DNA of 64,000 bases from Eimeria necatrix (Eukaryota; Apicomplexa; Conoidasida; Eucoccidiorida; Eimeriidae). The notes under the pieces are model-generated. The model worked only from the letters and a program-made list of their open reading frames with translations, was not told the origin of the DNA and ran no database searches. Both the position numbers and the translations under genes were made by a program. Positions within the stretch are counted from its first letter, which is position 1. Every line of letters starts with the position of its first letter. The stretch spans positions 1 to 64,000 of the forward strand of contig NW_013651892.1 in assembly GCF_000499385.1 (NCBI RefSeq), read 5' to 3'. Shown here piece after piece: positions 19,934 to 34,166 of this stretch.

Positions 19934-22900
19934 ATGTTTCCCCTTTCTCCTCCATCATGCAGCCCTCCACCAATACCCCTGATATGCGTATGTGCACCGA
20001 GAGGCCTGCACGCCTTGCTACGTCAGACGTTTGATTGCGACCGAGCCAGCTCGCGGAGTAGGCGCCAGCGTTTGACCTATGTATTCTGTGACGCGGATGA
20101 GGTAAATTTGTTTTTTAGTATGTAAGAGCCTTGATACGAGCGGGATGCACTGAAGTCCCAGGAATGAGTGTGGTCACTACACGAGCAGTCGAGGACTTGA
20201 ACACGGCCTGCAATGTTGCGCAGCGTCCCTGCCAGTGTTCGTGCAGACACAGGACTGTCGGGGTCCTACACAGGATGCTGCTCCGGACGCTATTCCGAGG
20301 AGTGGTCCGGCCGAGTCGTGCAGTGCATCGGCTGATGCAGGAGCCCACCTAGAAAAGTCCGGAACACCCGCCAGTCGGGACCAGCACACTCCACCTCAAC
20401 CTGAACAGCCTGAGGGAGGCAGCGTGGGCAGTGAAAAATGCGTTTCTGCGAGGCTTCTGTTTCCCGCGGAGCCGCCTGGCTCTGGGGCGAAGCGCGAGAA
20501 AGGCCCGCAACGCAAGAAGATTGTATCGGGAGGACAACTTGTGAACAAAGTAAGTACACAAATTAGCCAGTGCATTTGAGGATATGCAGGCTGAGTTGCG
20601 GGTTTCTTGGCCTTTGACATGTTTCAAAGCTTTCGTCCCGCGTGCACTGCGTCCACAGGGCTTTCTCAAGCACACATGGATGCAGCGGATGCGTACAGAA
20701 AGGCCTTCTTGTCTCATTCTCTGTTTCGACTGGAGAAGAGTGTACGACATTCGATCTGTTTGCTGCGGCTGTTGCCAAAACTCCGCCTCGCCCCTCCCAG
20801 ACATCTCCGCCCGTCAGCAGTGCTCTGCACAGTCCAGTGCATGCTGCACTCGAGATGGCTGTAGGCAGCGTCTGGAGGAGCCGCCCGACTCTGCTGCAGC
20901 GCAGCAGCAGTTTGCTGCAGCTTCCACACACCCGCAGGCTGAAGATCCTCGGCCGGGGCTGTCCACGAGCTCGGGCTCGGAGTCTCCGGCCTCGGTCTCG
21001 GCTGCTGCAGCAGCCCGAACGCCGGGGGGCGTGGCGGAGTCTCGAGCTGGTATTTTCGCGCGAGGCAGCGCAGTGGCCTCTGCCGAAGCAGAGGCCATGG
21101 CCATCATTGAGTTCTTCAGAGACAGGCTCCAGAGACGCATTGTCGTCCCGAAGATGGTAAGGCGCGCCGCGTGACTAGTGCAGAGAGGGCCAAGGCAAGC
21201 CCCGCACACACAAGAGCCTGCTGCTTTCCAAAGCCACATTTAGATCTGAAATCAGCTTTGAGTGCTCCTCAAAGCCTCCGGCCTTTTCCTTTTCAGATTG
21301 TCTTCGTCATTCTGCCCGGCGGCATGGAAGACCCCCAGTCTGCCGTTGGCTTTCTCAAGAGGCTCAACCCAGCAGATATAGCGGCGATCTTCATAACTTG
21401 CGGCGTCGACGACTTGAAGTCAAAGCTGGAGAAACTCGAACAGGTGCGCAGCCCAAAGAACACTCTAACATCTTGGAGTATTATTTATATTTACTCATTT
21501 ATTGCTCTTATTATTGTTGGAGCGCAACAAATTTCTCCTCAATTTTGTAATATTGACCCGCCTCACTACTGTTCTTCCTCTCATGAACAGTTTTTCCCGG
21601 ACTGTTGGCTCGACGCGTTGTCTGTGGACAGTCTGTAAATGTCTTCTCAGGTTTCCTTTGAATGTAGCGTGGAATACTACGAAAACGAAGCGCGACGTTA
21701 CCGAAAGCAGACACAAGTGACATTTAAGGGAGACCGTTCTCAAACCAGTGCATTCCATGTGTACCAGGTCGGTCTATCTTTGCAGATGATCTCATCAGGC
21801 CAAATCCCACTGCAGCTTCTCAGTTTTGTTTTAGCCTTTGTCCCCAGTAAGTCTTTCGTCTCCGCCTCCAGCAACGCTCGCCACGCCTGCCTTTGCTGCT
21901 GATGCCCACAGACCAGATGCTTAATAAAGGCCGGGTACATGCTCGAATTTGCACAGCAGCCCCACGCCGCAATGAAAAGCTACATAACTGCTTGGCAGTT
22001 CCTGACAAGCTACACGCAGATGGCCCCTGCACTGGAACGGATGACAGTGTGCAATTTGATTAGCGTGCGCATGTACCCGATGTACTTCAAAGCGAAAGAG
22101 CCAGCCAAGGCAGCTCACCACGCGCGCGAGCACCGCGCAGTTCTTCGAGAAAATATCCCGGAGTCTCCCTTACAGGGCTATTTGCTGCCCCTTTGGTTGG
22201 CGCAACTGCACCAGCTGCTTGCCCAGCTGTGCGAAGAGGCCATGCACTTGAGCCCTTCATCTCTTGACACGCGCGACGTGTGGCAGCTTGCTGGCTTCCA
22301 CTATCAAGCCGCTGCTCGATACCTTCAGCACGTCAGAGCCTGGATCAGGACTGCAAAGGAGGTGCATCCTCCCCCCTCAATGAAAGGCGGACTGGGGGTG
22401 CCATCGCAGTGGCTTGGGCAGCCGGATACTCTTCAGGCAAGTCTGAGCTTGTTGGTGTATCACTGCAGCAGCTTCTGCGATGTCTCTGTCTGATTTTGTG
22501 TATTTTTACGAAATGTTGGGCTTGTGTGGGGTGTGGGTGCGCTGCCTTTGTGCAGCATGGAGCAGCTGCCTTCGCAACGTCAGGCTCCCAAAATCCCGAA
22601 GCAGCTGCAGCCGCTGCACAGAAAGAAGTGTTCCTTCGATTTATATTCTTTTTCAACGAGGCTCAAGTGCTAACGCATGCAACGCACTTGCTGTCTAAAG
22701 CTCATATCGCCTACAAAGTCCGTTTCGCGAATAGCATAAAATTGCAAGTTTCGGTAGTTTCAGAGTAGCTAGAAAGGCTTTGTGCCCATTCATGCCCTTG
22801 CATTGGCAAAAGGATGTGGACGCGTTGTTCTGCGCTTTCAGCTTGTTGGAGGCTACCGCAGCTGTCCGATCTTGGCTTGTGAGCTCGCCGACGCCATGTT

Positions 22901-25900
22901 TGACGGCCATCGGATGATGACGGCGCGCCAGCTGTACTTCACTCTAGCCACGGCTTTTGCGTCGCACACTTACGGCCACCAGACATCGTGGCAGCTCGAA
23001 TCCAAGCCAGCGGAGTGCACCACTGCGGAGTCCGGCACGCCGCAGCAAAGTGTCGATATTTCGTGTCATGAGAGCGCCGAGGATCAAAGCGCTGCCTCCT
23101 TGCAAGCGGCGACGGATGGAGAAACAGCCGATCCTGAAGTTCCTTCAGCTGCTCATGCAACTCCGCCTACGGAGCAGCCAAGGAGCTTAAGTCAGCCAGT
23201 GGCAAACGAGCCACAAATTTCTGTTGGAAGCAGCATGCGCTTTTCTGGGGCGGTTAGGAGCACAGGGTAAGAAAAGTTTCTCAGACGGTGCTAACCGCTC
23301 CAGTGCCTGCGGGCTTGTGGTGGGCATCGTGTACTCCAGGGCCTGTGTATTGACGCAGCTTCTCTATTGGTTTACGAGTGTATCTGCTTTGTTTGTTGCA
23401 GCTGGTGGCCGTTATATCGATACGTTTTGGCGCGGCTCACTCTGTGCACGTCCCACTTGCTATCTATCCCCTCTGCGGAGTTCTTGTATGAAATAGCTCG
23501 AGTCGACTTGCGATCGAGCTCGGCTGTTGGTGATCAAGGCCTGTGTCGTCCAGCTGGTGGAGATGCTCAGCTCCCTTCTGCGGCAGCTTCGACACCTGGC
23601 TCACACGTCGTGTCTACGGTGGCAACTGCTGTAGGAGCCCAGGCAGATGCTGAGAGCTGCCATATTGCACTTAAGGCCTCATTTGAGATACTTAACCTTC
23701 TTGCGTTGAGAGAAGACACTGAGGATTTTGACGGCTTGAAACGAAAGCAAATGCACCAATTTGTGGAAAAGCTGCTGCCTTTGCTAAGACGCTTTGAGCA
23801 ACGCTCGGGCGACAGCCAGTGGCTGTTTCATGTAGACCTGCATGCAGTGGTGGTGTGGACCGACCTGTGCGCTGAGCTGCATCGTGAACATATTATTTCA
23901 GGAAGTGGACTACTTGTGAAACGCCACTTCTTTCTTCCCAGCGCGCACCCTGACAGGGATTCGACCTGGGAGGGCGTGGTCATTGGCAGAGTGTGCTTTC
24001 AGCACCGCCTCGGATTTGATATCTCAGTGTCAAATTGGGCCAATCTTGTAACCAGCACGGGGAAGAAGGCACGGTGCTACTTAGAAATTTTAAATTGCTC
24101 GCCGAAACTCGTGGGAGAGCAGGCTGGATCAACTTCTCCTACAGAGCCTGCGTCCCTCACATTGCCTCATGAAGCGCTGTGCTACTGTAATATGTATCTA
24201 GCACCGCCAGAGTTAAAGGATCTTAGCGGCGCAACAGTGCGCCGCCTGCAGGTTTCATGGGCATTGTGCCCTTCAGTTTGCTTCCAGCTAGCTACTTTGT
24301 GCTCCGTGGAGGGGGAGTTGTCTAGACTACCTGGCGGAGTGGTGGCTCCAACTAGCCCTCTCAAGACTGAAGCGGTGCCTAACGGCTGCTGGCCCTCCCC
24401 AATTAGGCGGGCTATTCGCTTCCACAAGCTGTGCATACCTCCGCCTCCACTTTGTGATGTTGAGCGCCCCGGCTTAGCTGAGCCTTTCCTGCCATCGCTT
24501 TGCCTATCGAAGGTAGGTGAAGCAGTGCTCGCCGATTCAGTATGAATTCCCTTCCTTGAAGCTTCCCAAGCCCGTATCTACGTAGATGGCAAGCATCACC
24601 CGGTTCCTCACACGCATGTTCCAACCTCCGCCAAATGTGCACGGTTTTTGCCCATCAGGATTCTTTTGAGCTTAGTACAGTTGGCGACCCTCAGTCGAAG
24701 TACATTTGGATCGGCGAGCTTGCACCCTATACAGTTCGGCTAACCGTAAAGCAAGACTGGGAGCTCTGCAAATTCAGCATCGGCGTACAGTGTACGGCGC
24801 AGGAGTCTGGGAGTGTGAATGATCGCACCGTTGACACATCTGTGCTTCTGGAAGATGAATTCGAGTCTTTTTTGATAGATTCGAGCTTGCTTCAAGGGCT
24901 AGGTGATCGTGAATCTGCAAATGCTGCTGGCGGGGAACAAGAACAAACGAATGGTACCTGCGCGGATTTGCCAAACTGCACCAAGCTCCTGCGGCTCCCC
25001 ACTAATGGATCTCCGTGCATGCCATTCACACTAACGAGGGATGACCAAGCATTTGGGCGCAACTCAGGTACGTTTTGTGCCGTATTTGCGTCTTTTTAAT
25101 ATTGAAAAAACAATCTTTATATGCGGAGTTTCATGCTGCGTTAAACTGACGACAATACGGTGCAGCCTTCACCAGTGGATGTATTTCTGGGGGTAATGGG
25201 TGGCTGTGCGTGCTGATGACGGCTCCCACGTATGCAGGACAGAATCGGGGGACTGTAGGCAGGGAACGGGCAGCCTCTCTATTGGTATTCGATCCGCGCA
25301 AATACAGCTGCAAGTTTACTGCTGAGGACTTGAAGATCCTTGTTGGCGAGACGACACAGGAAGATGTTTCTGGCGGAGTGCCTGATGTTTTGGAGACGGC
25401 CAAAGTTGTCTGTATACCCATGTTCCTTCGTTTGCGTCGCGCGGGGACATTTGAAGTTCGCGTAACAGTAGATGTGAACCTTGATGACATTGTTCAGAGG
25501 CTGACGACGTCCAGCTCTGTGGAGTGTCAGCGCTGCTTCGACTTAACATCCAGCCCGATCTATCTTCCTCCACTAGGCACTGATGGTTCTCGCGAGGCCT
25601 ACCGTGTAAATGTCACGAACGTTTCATGCACTGCTCTCCAGCTCAGGGACATTAAGTTCTCGAGTCTCGAAGTTCCATGCGCCCCGTCAGATGCACCAGG
25701 TTTGCCTTCACAAGTATAATTGCTAAGCGCTACATCTTACAAGATTAGTATGCCAAATGCAGAAATATCTGAGCCGGCGTATTCAGAATGCTTAACTAAT
25801 TGCGGACGAGCTCGTAATCTATGTTTTGTTCCGTTTGCGCCCATGACTGTTAGTGGATGATATTGCTTGACGGTTTCGCATTTTCATCTCTTAAAGCTAA

Positions 25901-27055
25901 CGATACGTGCGTTGCAGGGAACTCGTTAGGGCAACAACTGATTACTCCGGAACTGCCTTGCACTCTTCTGCCGGGCGAGTCATGGTCAGGGATTTCAAGG
26001 ATGAAAGATTCGGCGCAACGGCAAGCAGTGAGCCGTCTGTTTTTCGGAGTACTTGTCCTTTTTACGCCAGACCGTGTGTGAGGTGCATTACCAGTAGCCG
26101 CAATGCTACTTGTGATTGTCCCACTTTCAGGTGTTCATGAAGTACGCCCGGACAAGAGACAATCTCCCGTTTCCATTCTGTTGTGTTAACCTCGGCATCA
26201 CGGAGAACTTAACTATTGTCAGTCTTACAGCATCAAATCTACCGCGAAATTCAATAACAGAAAGCTGCAGTGGCATGCTGCGCTTGGCAGTTTTTGTGCT
26301 AAAGGCGGCACCATTAAATGGTATTTCTCACTCGTTGCCTGCGGCTGTGCATTCCTGACAGGCAAGCCTACCACCAATACTTAAGCCGCTGTCACTGCAG
26401 TGCCTCCAGATTAACGTGGCTCACCCAATCACGTCGGCTGTGGGTGTGCCGTTCATGTTTTCGGCAACTTTTGAAAACATAACTCGAGAGGCAATGGTGA
26501 GCTTCGGCCATCCCTACAAGCGAACGCTTTAGAACGATTGTTGCAATTTAGAGCTCACAGAACAGTCACTGAAGCAACTTTGCTCTTTTGCTGCGCAGGA
26601 GCTGCTTGTAAGCTTGTCTTATCCTCATGAAGACGGTCCGAACGGAATGGATTCAGCCGACCCTTTTTCAGTGCCATTCTCGCCTACATGCCCATTCATG
26701 GTCGGCGGACAAATCAAGACGCAAGTTATCATTCTTCCTCTTAGCAAGAAGACGCTTCACTGGACTCTGGTCCCATCAAGGTGAGGCGCCGTGTGCGCGC
26801 TTCGTCCTTCAGTAACTGTGGTGAAATGCTGTCAGCAATGGACGCGCTGCCTGTATCCCAGTTTTGCGAGTCGTGTTGTGTATTTACGAGATCAGGCCAG
26901 GATCGTATAGGCTACCGACAGTACGCGTTGAGGGGAAGGCGAAGAACCCAGGACTACCGAAGGGGACAGTGCCCCCCACTGCAGCATGCGATGCTAGCGA
27001 GACCAATTGGGAATGCGCCTCCAACCCAGCTCACGTTCTTGTCTTCTCGAAGTAG
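19934..27055 (+). CDS. TRAPPC11: TRAPPC11 (foie gras/gryzun) subunit of the TRAPP trafficking complex
   Basis: TRAPPC11 is a large subunit of the TRAPPIII tethering complex acting in ER-Golgi traffic and autophagy. The order of blocks follows the animal protein. An N-terminal domain has GFLKHTWMQRMRTERPSCLI (compare [20 protein letters not shown]), then IIEFFRDRLQ and IVFVILPGGMEDP. The foie gras domain includes YYENEARRYRKQTQ, GYMLEFAQQPHAAMKSYITA and LAGFHYQAAARY. Next come a region with AIRFHKLCIPPPP (compare PIRFSKLCVSF) and a C-terminal gryzun part ending RVVLCIYEIRPGSYRLP before TAG at 27053. Ala/Ser/Pro-rich inserts lie at about 20240-20540 and 20870-21080. Introns are numerous and several boundaries are not resolved. 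The ATG at 19934 was chosen because the following PLICVCAPRGLHALLRQTF resembles the N-terminus of the family. Confidence 0.8.
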
Positions 27056-27914
27056 TGCATTTGGAAAGACGAAAGTACCGCCTTTTGCAGTGTTGTGCTC
27101 ATGCGGAAAGGCACTCACTGTGCCGCCAGCGCAGCCAGCAAGGGGAGCACTGCCTACGCTAAGCCAAAGCTTGCCTTTTTGTTTCGAAAGGTAGAACGAA
27201 ATAGCTCTTCCTGACAGCTTCCGCGTTCGGGTGTTGCATAGAAGTACAGTGTGATATCTTTTTTTTCCAAGTTATGTTTGCAATGGCTAGCGGGAATCCG
27301 CTGTAGACTGAACCTGAACCTAGAACAGCTGCCCCCGCCCGCAACGAGAGAGCCATCACAGCCAGAGAGCTCCGCGGCTGCCAGTGTTGCATTTCACGGG
27401 CGCCTGTAGGGTCTACATCGAAGTCCCACTGGACCCCAGTCACTGAAATTAGACTCCAGTGTGAGGCTGTTTCTCCACGTAGGAACACACACTTTTCTGA
27501 CACCCTCAGTTCGCTTTCTTCGGATAGACATGCTTCTGAAAAAAGCCTTAGTCTGTGCCCATTTTGAAGCCTAGAACTAGGCGTTGCTGCCTAGTGATAC
27601 TATTGATCTTGTGACTGCCCAGATATCCAAACGGTCGATGCCATGCAATACATGACACAGATGTGAATGTTAGAAAACGCAAGTTCAGTTGCATTGTGCA
27701 AGGATCAAAGCTTGCTTGCGAAACGTCAATAAGCTGTTAAATTGCCAGTGGCTGGGCTTAGGCGCAGCACTATGTACAACAACTGCGCGGGGAAGCCACC
27801 GACCACAATGGGCTTCCTAGGAAGTAAGCAATACTTCCTCGCCTAGCAAAATCTAAATGCTTCTTCCAACGTGATCATGCTCCATGCAGCTCAACAAAAC
27901 CGGCCTGCTCACCA
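27056..27914. other. Convergent intergenic region, no gene seen
   Basis: Lies between the stop of TRAPPC11 (plus) and the stop of the F-box/WD40 gene (minus), so it should contain two 3' untranslated regions. No conserved open frame, RNA gene or repeat is visible. Confidence 0.5.
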
Positions 27915-30900
27915 TTATCCCAGCATAGTTGCTGGTAGCTCTGACATTGCCACAAAGGAAGAATCTCCATTAGCCGCCTCTACTTGGTCTTTTGTTGCAA
28001 GTAGTGCACCAACAAGTCTCCGTTCCTGCGGGTGTGACCTAAGCGACTGCACGTATTCTTCCACAATGCTGCTCTCTGGGCTCCCAGCGCCTGCCTCCTG
28101 AAACAAACTGGAAGGATTTCGCATTCCTTCCTGCGAAATGAGCCAAGGAGCTCCCGGAGCAACCACAGCCTGGCGCATTCTCTCGAGCACTTCACGATCT
28201 AAAAGTTGGATAGGGCATCCACTAAGGTGCCTTAGAGCATTGCGTAGCACGGTAGCGACCGGGCTGCGACTCATGCCCGCAGCTGTGGCCAAAGCAGCAT
28301 CACTCATGGCGCTCAGTCCCAACGCCATGTGTGACCGTAAGTATATGCGAAGGTTCAGCAGTTCTCCTTGGAGGTCAGCGAGTGTTGCTAGTCCATGGGA
28401 TGAACGGACACGGATGAATGGCCGGAGCAGCCCTTCGAGACTAACCACACCCAAATCACGTCCAAGACGACTGAAAACTCGGAAAAACCCTTCCTCAGTT
28501 CCGGCTGTGATGAACTCCTTTCCCCCTTGCAGATAGACGGCGCGGCGAAAGTTTGTCTCAGCGTTGACAGGAGGAATAGCAAATGATTGCGGAAATACGG
28601 TATAAGACCGCAGGCAGACCTGCCGCAGCGCAGCATCTACGCCGCTACAAAGGAGCCACTCGTCCGAATCATCAAAGCAGCACATTACACTCAGACTGCC
28701 AGTGTCAACGGTCAACAACGGCTGGTGACCGTTGATCCGCTGACGGAGATCCCAAAGTCTGCAGGTCTGGTCAAAAGATGCTGTGACGAAAAGATGAGGA
28801 GATGTGTGTGCAAATCTCACGATGTTAATACTGTCAGAATGGAGATTCCTCAAGGCGCCTAACCTTGCGCCAGTGGCCACATCATGTATGGTAAGGTCTG
28901 GGCTTCTCCCTGACACAAGCAAGTAGTCATCTGTACTGTTAACGGAGACAGAGCTCAGGTCATCGCACGCGCAGTACTGATGCACAATCCGCAAAGACGC
29001 AGTGCCTTCCCTACTAAGCCGGTCACCCCGACCACAGCTCCTAATCCACGTCAATGCAGCCGTCACTGTCGAGATGTCCAAACAATCTTCACGGTCAGCG
29101 GAGTATTGCTCTTCATGATTTGCTTCACACTCACCCGCCTCCGTACCTTGCTGCTGCAGCGCAGGCTGTCTAGACTGGGCGTTTAGGGATGGAAATGGCT
29201 GTGAAGAGGAAACTGCAGCCTTGGTCATCCTCCCACGCTCGCCCTTTAGCTCGTTCGAAAAAAATTCATCTTGTTCTCTCCAGCGAACAACGTATGGAAT
29301 GCCGGAAACTCCAGCAGCACAAACAAACAATTCGGGGTGGTGTTTGAGCCAGGAAAGTCCTAAAATTGGATGGCTATCCACAAGTTCTGTCCCCAGTACA
29401 GCGTCTCGCTCCCAGTCAAGAACACGCACCTGATCACAAAATAGTCACAAGCATTTGTAAAAAATGGCACATCATAACCAACTGCCACAGTACAGCAAAC
29501 TGAAAATATACGAAAATTTTGATTCTCGGCCTCTTTAAGTCTGACATTGAGATAGGCAGGTGCTGAACCTACCCTTCCATCATTGTTGCCCGTAAGTAGC
29601 ACACTCCTCTTTTCTGGGTGGTACTCAAACTGCCGCGCATTCACGGACGACTGCAGAATCCATGGCTTGCAAGGCTTTGAGTCCAGCTCTGCTACCAGGA
29701 TGCCCGTAGGTCGCTGAGGAGAAGGATCCGCAGGCGCTGTTAGATGCACGCCGCAATCCGACGAAGTGCTAGAATTTTCGGCAATCTGACCACTCCGCAC
29801 TGCATTTTCATCAGGCAAGCTCAAAGCACTGGACGGCTGCGCTGTCTGCAACCCATCCAGCATTGTACAATCAGGAGACAAGGATCCCTCAAGCCCGTCA
29901 GGAAGACGATTCTCTGTGGCGGACTGATCAGGCAAGGGTTGAAACTGTCCAGTTAGCATCTGCTCCTCCTGCTGTGGCTGCAGTTGCGCCTGAACGTCGC
30001 TTGACTCAACCATCCGGCGAATGGGCTCCGAAGCAGCTTCACGATGCAGGACTAAAGTGGGTTCACCGTCAGCCGGTGTATCCATCACCACTGAAAGCGT
30101 GCAATCCTGTGCCCAAGTGAAAAGCGGAGATAACAACCACGGGCTTGAGTCCTTTGGCACCCTCCTGTCCGCAGAATCGTGCTGATGCGCACTCCACGAT
30201 GACCAGCCAATGCCATTCTGACTACCCACTGAATTTCCCCTACGACGCCCGTGTTTCTGCTCAGAAAAGTTCTTTATATCGCATGTCAGTGTCAAACAGC
30301 GTGTGCATGCCGACGCAGCACGCCTGGCAGAAGAAAAAGGCATAACAGTAAGCGTCAGGCGCTCACATGACATGAGACGCAAGTCTGCAGTCAACTTTGC
30401 CGAGGGTAATGGCTGCTGCTCAAGATGATGCTCCCTGCTTGGATGGGTTGATGCAAGCCAGAAGCGTAGGACAGAAGACCGAGATAAATGAGCTGCTTGG
30501 CCGCCTTTCCCTTTGCGGCGGCGAGATTGAGGGCGACTTCCCCTGTTATACAAGTGTGTGCCGCTCATTGTTGTCTCCCCTGATCGCTCAGCAGAGATTA
30601 ATGGCAGCATATACTTCCTATCGGCCAGGGTGAGGAAAAGCAATCGGGCCAAGTCAGCTGCTGTTGCATCAGCCGGCAAGAGCAGTGGGACATCCTCTGG
30701 AAGTGCCGTCCATGACGCTGCAGCTGCAGCGTCCCACTCGGTACCAGAGCCGCAGCAATCCTGCATCCCGCGCGGCCACATAACACCATTTGCTGGTGGT
30801 AGACAGGTGCGCACAAAAAGCAACAAACCATGACCAGGTTGCAAAGGTGGGTTCTCCACCCTCCAGCCCTCTGTAGGTAGGCTGAAGTTTTGCGCAAAAA

Positions 30901-33900
30901 ACTCGCGTGTCGATGTCCAATTAGCACCTGTCGCGCTCACTTCACGAGACCTAGGATGCTCCTGGTCACTTGAAGATGCTTCTTCGCGTTCCGTTTCTCT
31001 GGCGCTTGACAGATGATTTTCACTTGCTTGCCTTGAACTGTGCCAAGAACTTAATGCCCTATGATGCCTCTGGTGTCGCAGAACTGACGCACCTGTGCCT
31101 GCTGTTTCCGCATTGGCTACCAACGGCCAACTACTTTCCGACTCGGCAGGGCTGTCGCTGGCATCCGGATATCGGGTGGCTCTTGCTGGCATCGAGCAGC
31201 CGCTTCGACGGCGAAAAGCTCCAAGCTGTCCAATACAGACAGACAAAAAAGAATGGGATCTACGGGGCTGCGCACGTGTTGCGGAAGGTGAACGATGACA
31301 CGCTGAATCTTCCGACGCACCACGTCGCACCACGTCACGGAGCTCCTGTTCATTAAACAGCTCCTCTTGAGTTGGTATCTTGAATTCTGAAGGTATTTTG
31401 AAGGGCCGAAACTCATTCACAGGGGCAGATGTTCTTTGGGGCTTTCCTCCGCTTTTGGCAGGAGTAGAAGCTTCGAGGGATTTCCCCCCATATTTCCCCT
31501 CTGTCTCTGTATCTAGGGGAAAACCTAAGGGTGTCGTCAACTGGATGGCACCCTGTAGAGGCAGCTGCTTTTCTGGCGGCAGCACACAAGCTGAACCTCC
31601 TAGCTGAAGACTATTCCTGGATCTTGCTGCGCCGGGTGGGCGTAATACTGAAGTGAACGCCGCACTAGCCGCTGCAAGAACATTCGCTGCAGTTGTCAGT
31701 GCATCCCTTGAGATGCTGCTGAAAACGGTAGAGGCTAAAGCCAAAGAGGCTTCGGTCAGTGCGGCGCTTGCAAGTGTCGACGAGCGCAGGAGGCGTCGAA
31801 GACGATCCGCAAAAATCCGCTGGAAGCACGGCAGACCTAAACGAGAATGAATGCTTTCATACTCTCCTGTTTGCCCGTTTACAGGTGCTGCATTCACCAC
31901 AGAGCTAGTCACACAAAGTGCCTGCCCAGACCCAGCTGGAGCAGATTCACCTCCCATCTGCCCGTGATTTCCGTAACCGCTGTTGGATGACGGAGCGTTT
32001 ACCGCCCCTCGTTGCGCCGTGAAGCCAGAGACAAGGCGAGTGGGCTGTATATCGCATTCCGCTACTTCCTCCTGGTCATCCTCGTGTTCATCTCTTTCAA
32101 TTACATGCAGGTCCACTCTGAATATCCTGGAGTGGCGAGCAGCAAGTGTTGCCGTCGCGGCCGCAGCAGTTGTGATCGCTGCTGTCGCACTAGAGGTTGC
32201 AACTGCAACGAGCAGTGCCCCAACGAAAATAGCTGCCGCAGTTGTTCCATTAGAGAGAGGTGAGAGAAGGGTTGCAAACACGCTTTCGCGGCCAAGAACG
32301 TCGAAAATCAACCGGTCATCCTGCACTCCATCCACTTCTGGTGTTTGCCGCGATGGCCTTGGACGGTTATCGTCCACAATATTAGGAATCGTCCTTCTCT
32401 CCTCACGCCTCCAGCCGCGGCCCAATTGGGCTAGCGCGTCTGATTCAAGCGTGCCGTAGGGCGGAAGTGGCCACACGCAGGTGCAGTCGCCAGTTGCCTC
32501 GGCAGCAAAACATGACGAGTGCGCAAACGGCTCCTGCAGATAGCGCAGTGAGACCTGCCATTCAAGTAAATAGTGCTGGTCGCGTAGAATTTCTGCTACG
32601 CATAGTCCAGGCCTGTTTCCTGGTCTCAAGTGACGCAGTCTCATGGGTTGACGAATGTTGAGTGCCCTTTTAACAAACGTAGAAACAAAGTCTTGAGGGT
32701 TTAGCCACTTGTCCCGGTTACTGCACTTGAATTGACGCTGCTTTTCATGTTCCCCGCCGCCGCAATCCTGACCATCAACCGAAGACGGTCCTCCAAGCGT
32801 GGAACAGCGGCAAGCACTTGTGAGATCAGGAACCGCAGGGTGCATAGGAAATTGCAGCTCTAGTTCCCTGACGTGAATATAAATCCTGGGACCCGGGCTA
32901 ACCCGATTAAGCAGAAACAGGAAACGCCAGTCCACTGACTCGTGCACTGCAAGAAGACAAGGAGCAAACAACACGCAAAATTGCAGGACTGCAGAGACAT
33001 TCGCGCAGGCAGATTTCAAACTTAAAATTCCTAGAAGAGCATTCCAGCATCCAGAAAATCTACTACCCCTACTATCCAGCCATAAATTTGCGCTGTAGCT
33101 CACATGTGCATCCAGGCAAGACTTGGAGCCCTCTGCAGTGCGTCCCTGCTCCGTGCGCCGTATTCGCAGCAGTCCGCTGGTGAATGAATTTCGGATGACA
33201 ACGTGTAGGCCATAAGAACTCTTCACAAGCACTAGAGGGGTCGGATCGCCTACCTTCACACCGGCTGCGGGCTGTTGAATCCGACGATGAGGAGTCCGCC
33301 TGATCAGCGTCGCTCAAGTTTCCCGCGCCTAAGCAACTTTGATTGCTTTCTAGGGAATTGAGAATTATGTTGTCCACATAAAAGCTACTCTTTCCCTGCT
33401 TTAAAAGATTTCTGTGGAGACGCGACTCAGGGTTCGGTCCTGTTTGCTTGGAGTTAGAAGCGCACTTGACCGTTTTCTCTCCAACCCTCTTCCGATACTG
33501 CCGACGAAGCACACCAGCATTGGGGGAACATTTAACAAGGCCAGCTGAGAAACAAAGCGCCCTCCATGTGTCTCTGTGATAAGCTATCCATCGGAGGCTT
33601 TTACAGACAGACGCAAGCGCTACTACATCCTCAGCATCCAGGAAGATGGCTACATGTCCAAACACCGCAGCAGGCAATGGAGTCTGGGAGAGAGGCAGCA
33701 CTGTCGGCTTCTCAGGCTGTGAGCGAGCTGTACATCTGCCCGATTTTTCAGATGCCACAGACTCTTCGCTACCTGCGCTGTCACAAAACCACAGGGGTCG
33801 GCCAAAAAAACCTAGGCCGCCTAAGTCCGACGGGCCCTCAGAGCTTGTCATGGTAGATTTATGCTCCTCTATGCGATAAGTAGAGCTAAGCTGCACTCTT

Positions 33901-34166
33901 GGAGGCGTCGCAGGCCTTGTTCTACAGATCGCGTGTTCCGAAGGCCCCATGATCGAGCCCTCCAAACATCCCTGCGGCGTCATAGCGTGGCACCCACGAC
34001 ATCGTGCTTCAGGCTCTCCCGTGGCTGCAACAGTCGTGCTGCCTCGGGGAGTCTTGTTGCGGCAAGAGTCTCCATCTGCAAACAGCCCCGCTTCTAACTG
34101 CTGAGTCAGCCGGGGAGAATGGAACACTTGCCGCCCTGGCTGCCTGCGGCTGGCCGGCAACACCAT
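27915..34166 (-). CDS. Very large F-box and WD40-repeat protein, three exons
   Basis: Exons 34166-33254, 32946-29573 and 29429-27915 sum to 5,802 nt, a clean 1,933 residues. Residues about 164-207 form an F-box (LPAAVFGHVAIFLDAEDVVA, then SVCKSLRWIAYHRDTWRALC), which in other proteins binds SKP1 within an SCF ubiquitin ligase. The C-terminal third has WD40-type repeats; LLTGNNDGRVRVLDWERD is created by the second splice, and TASFDQTCRLWDLRQ, GVSGIPYVVRW and FITAGTEEGFFRVF follow. The middle 1,000 residues are mostly disordered, Ser/Glu/Gln-rich, with one long Ala/Val/Thr-rich hydrophobic stretch (around 32140-32260). It may recruit substrates for ubiquitination, but this is inference. The first in-frame ATG is at 34166; the frame is open above it, and a small upstream exon near 34270-34465 is possible. 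Confidence 0.75.
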
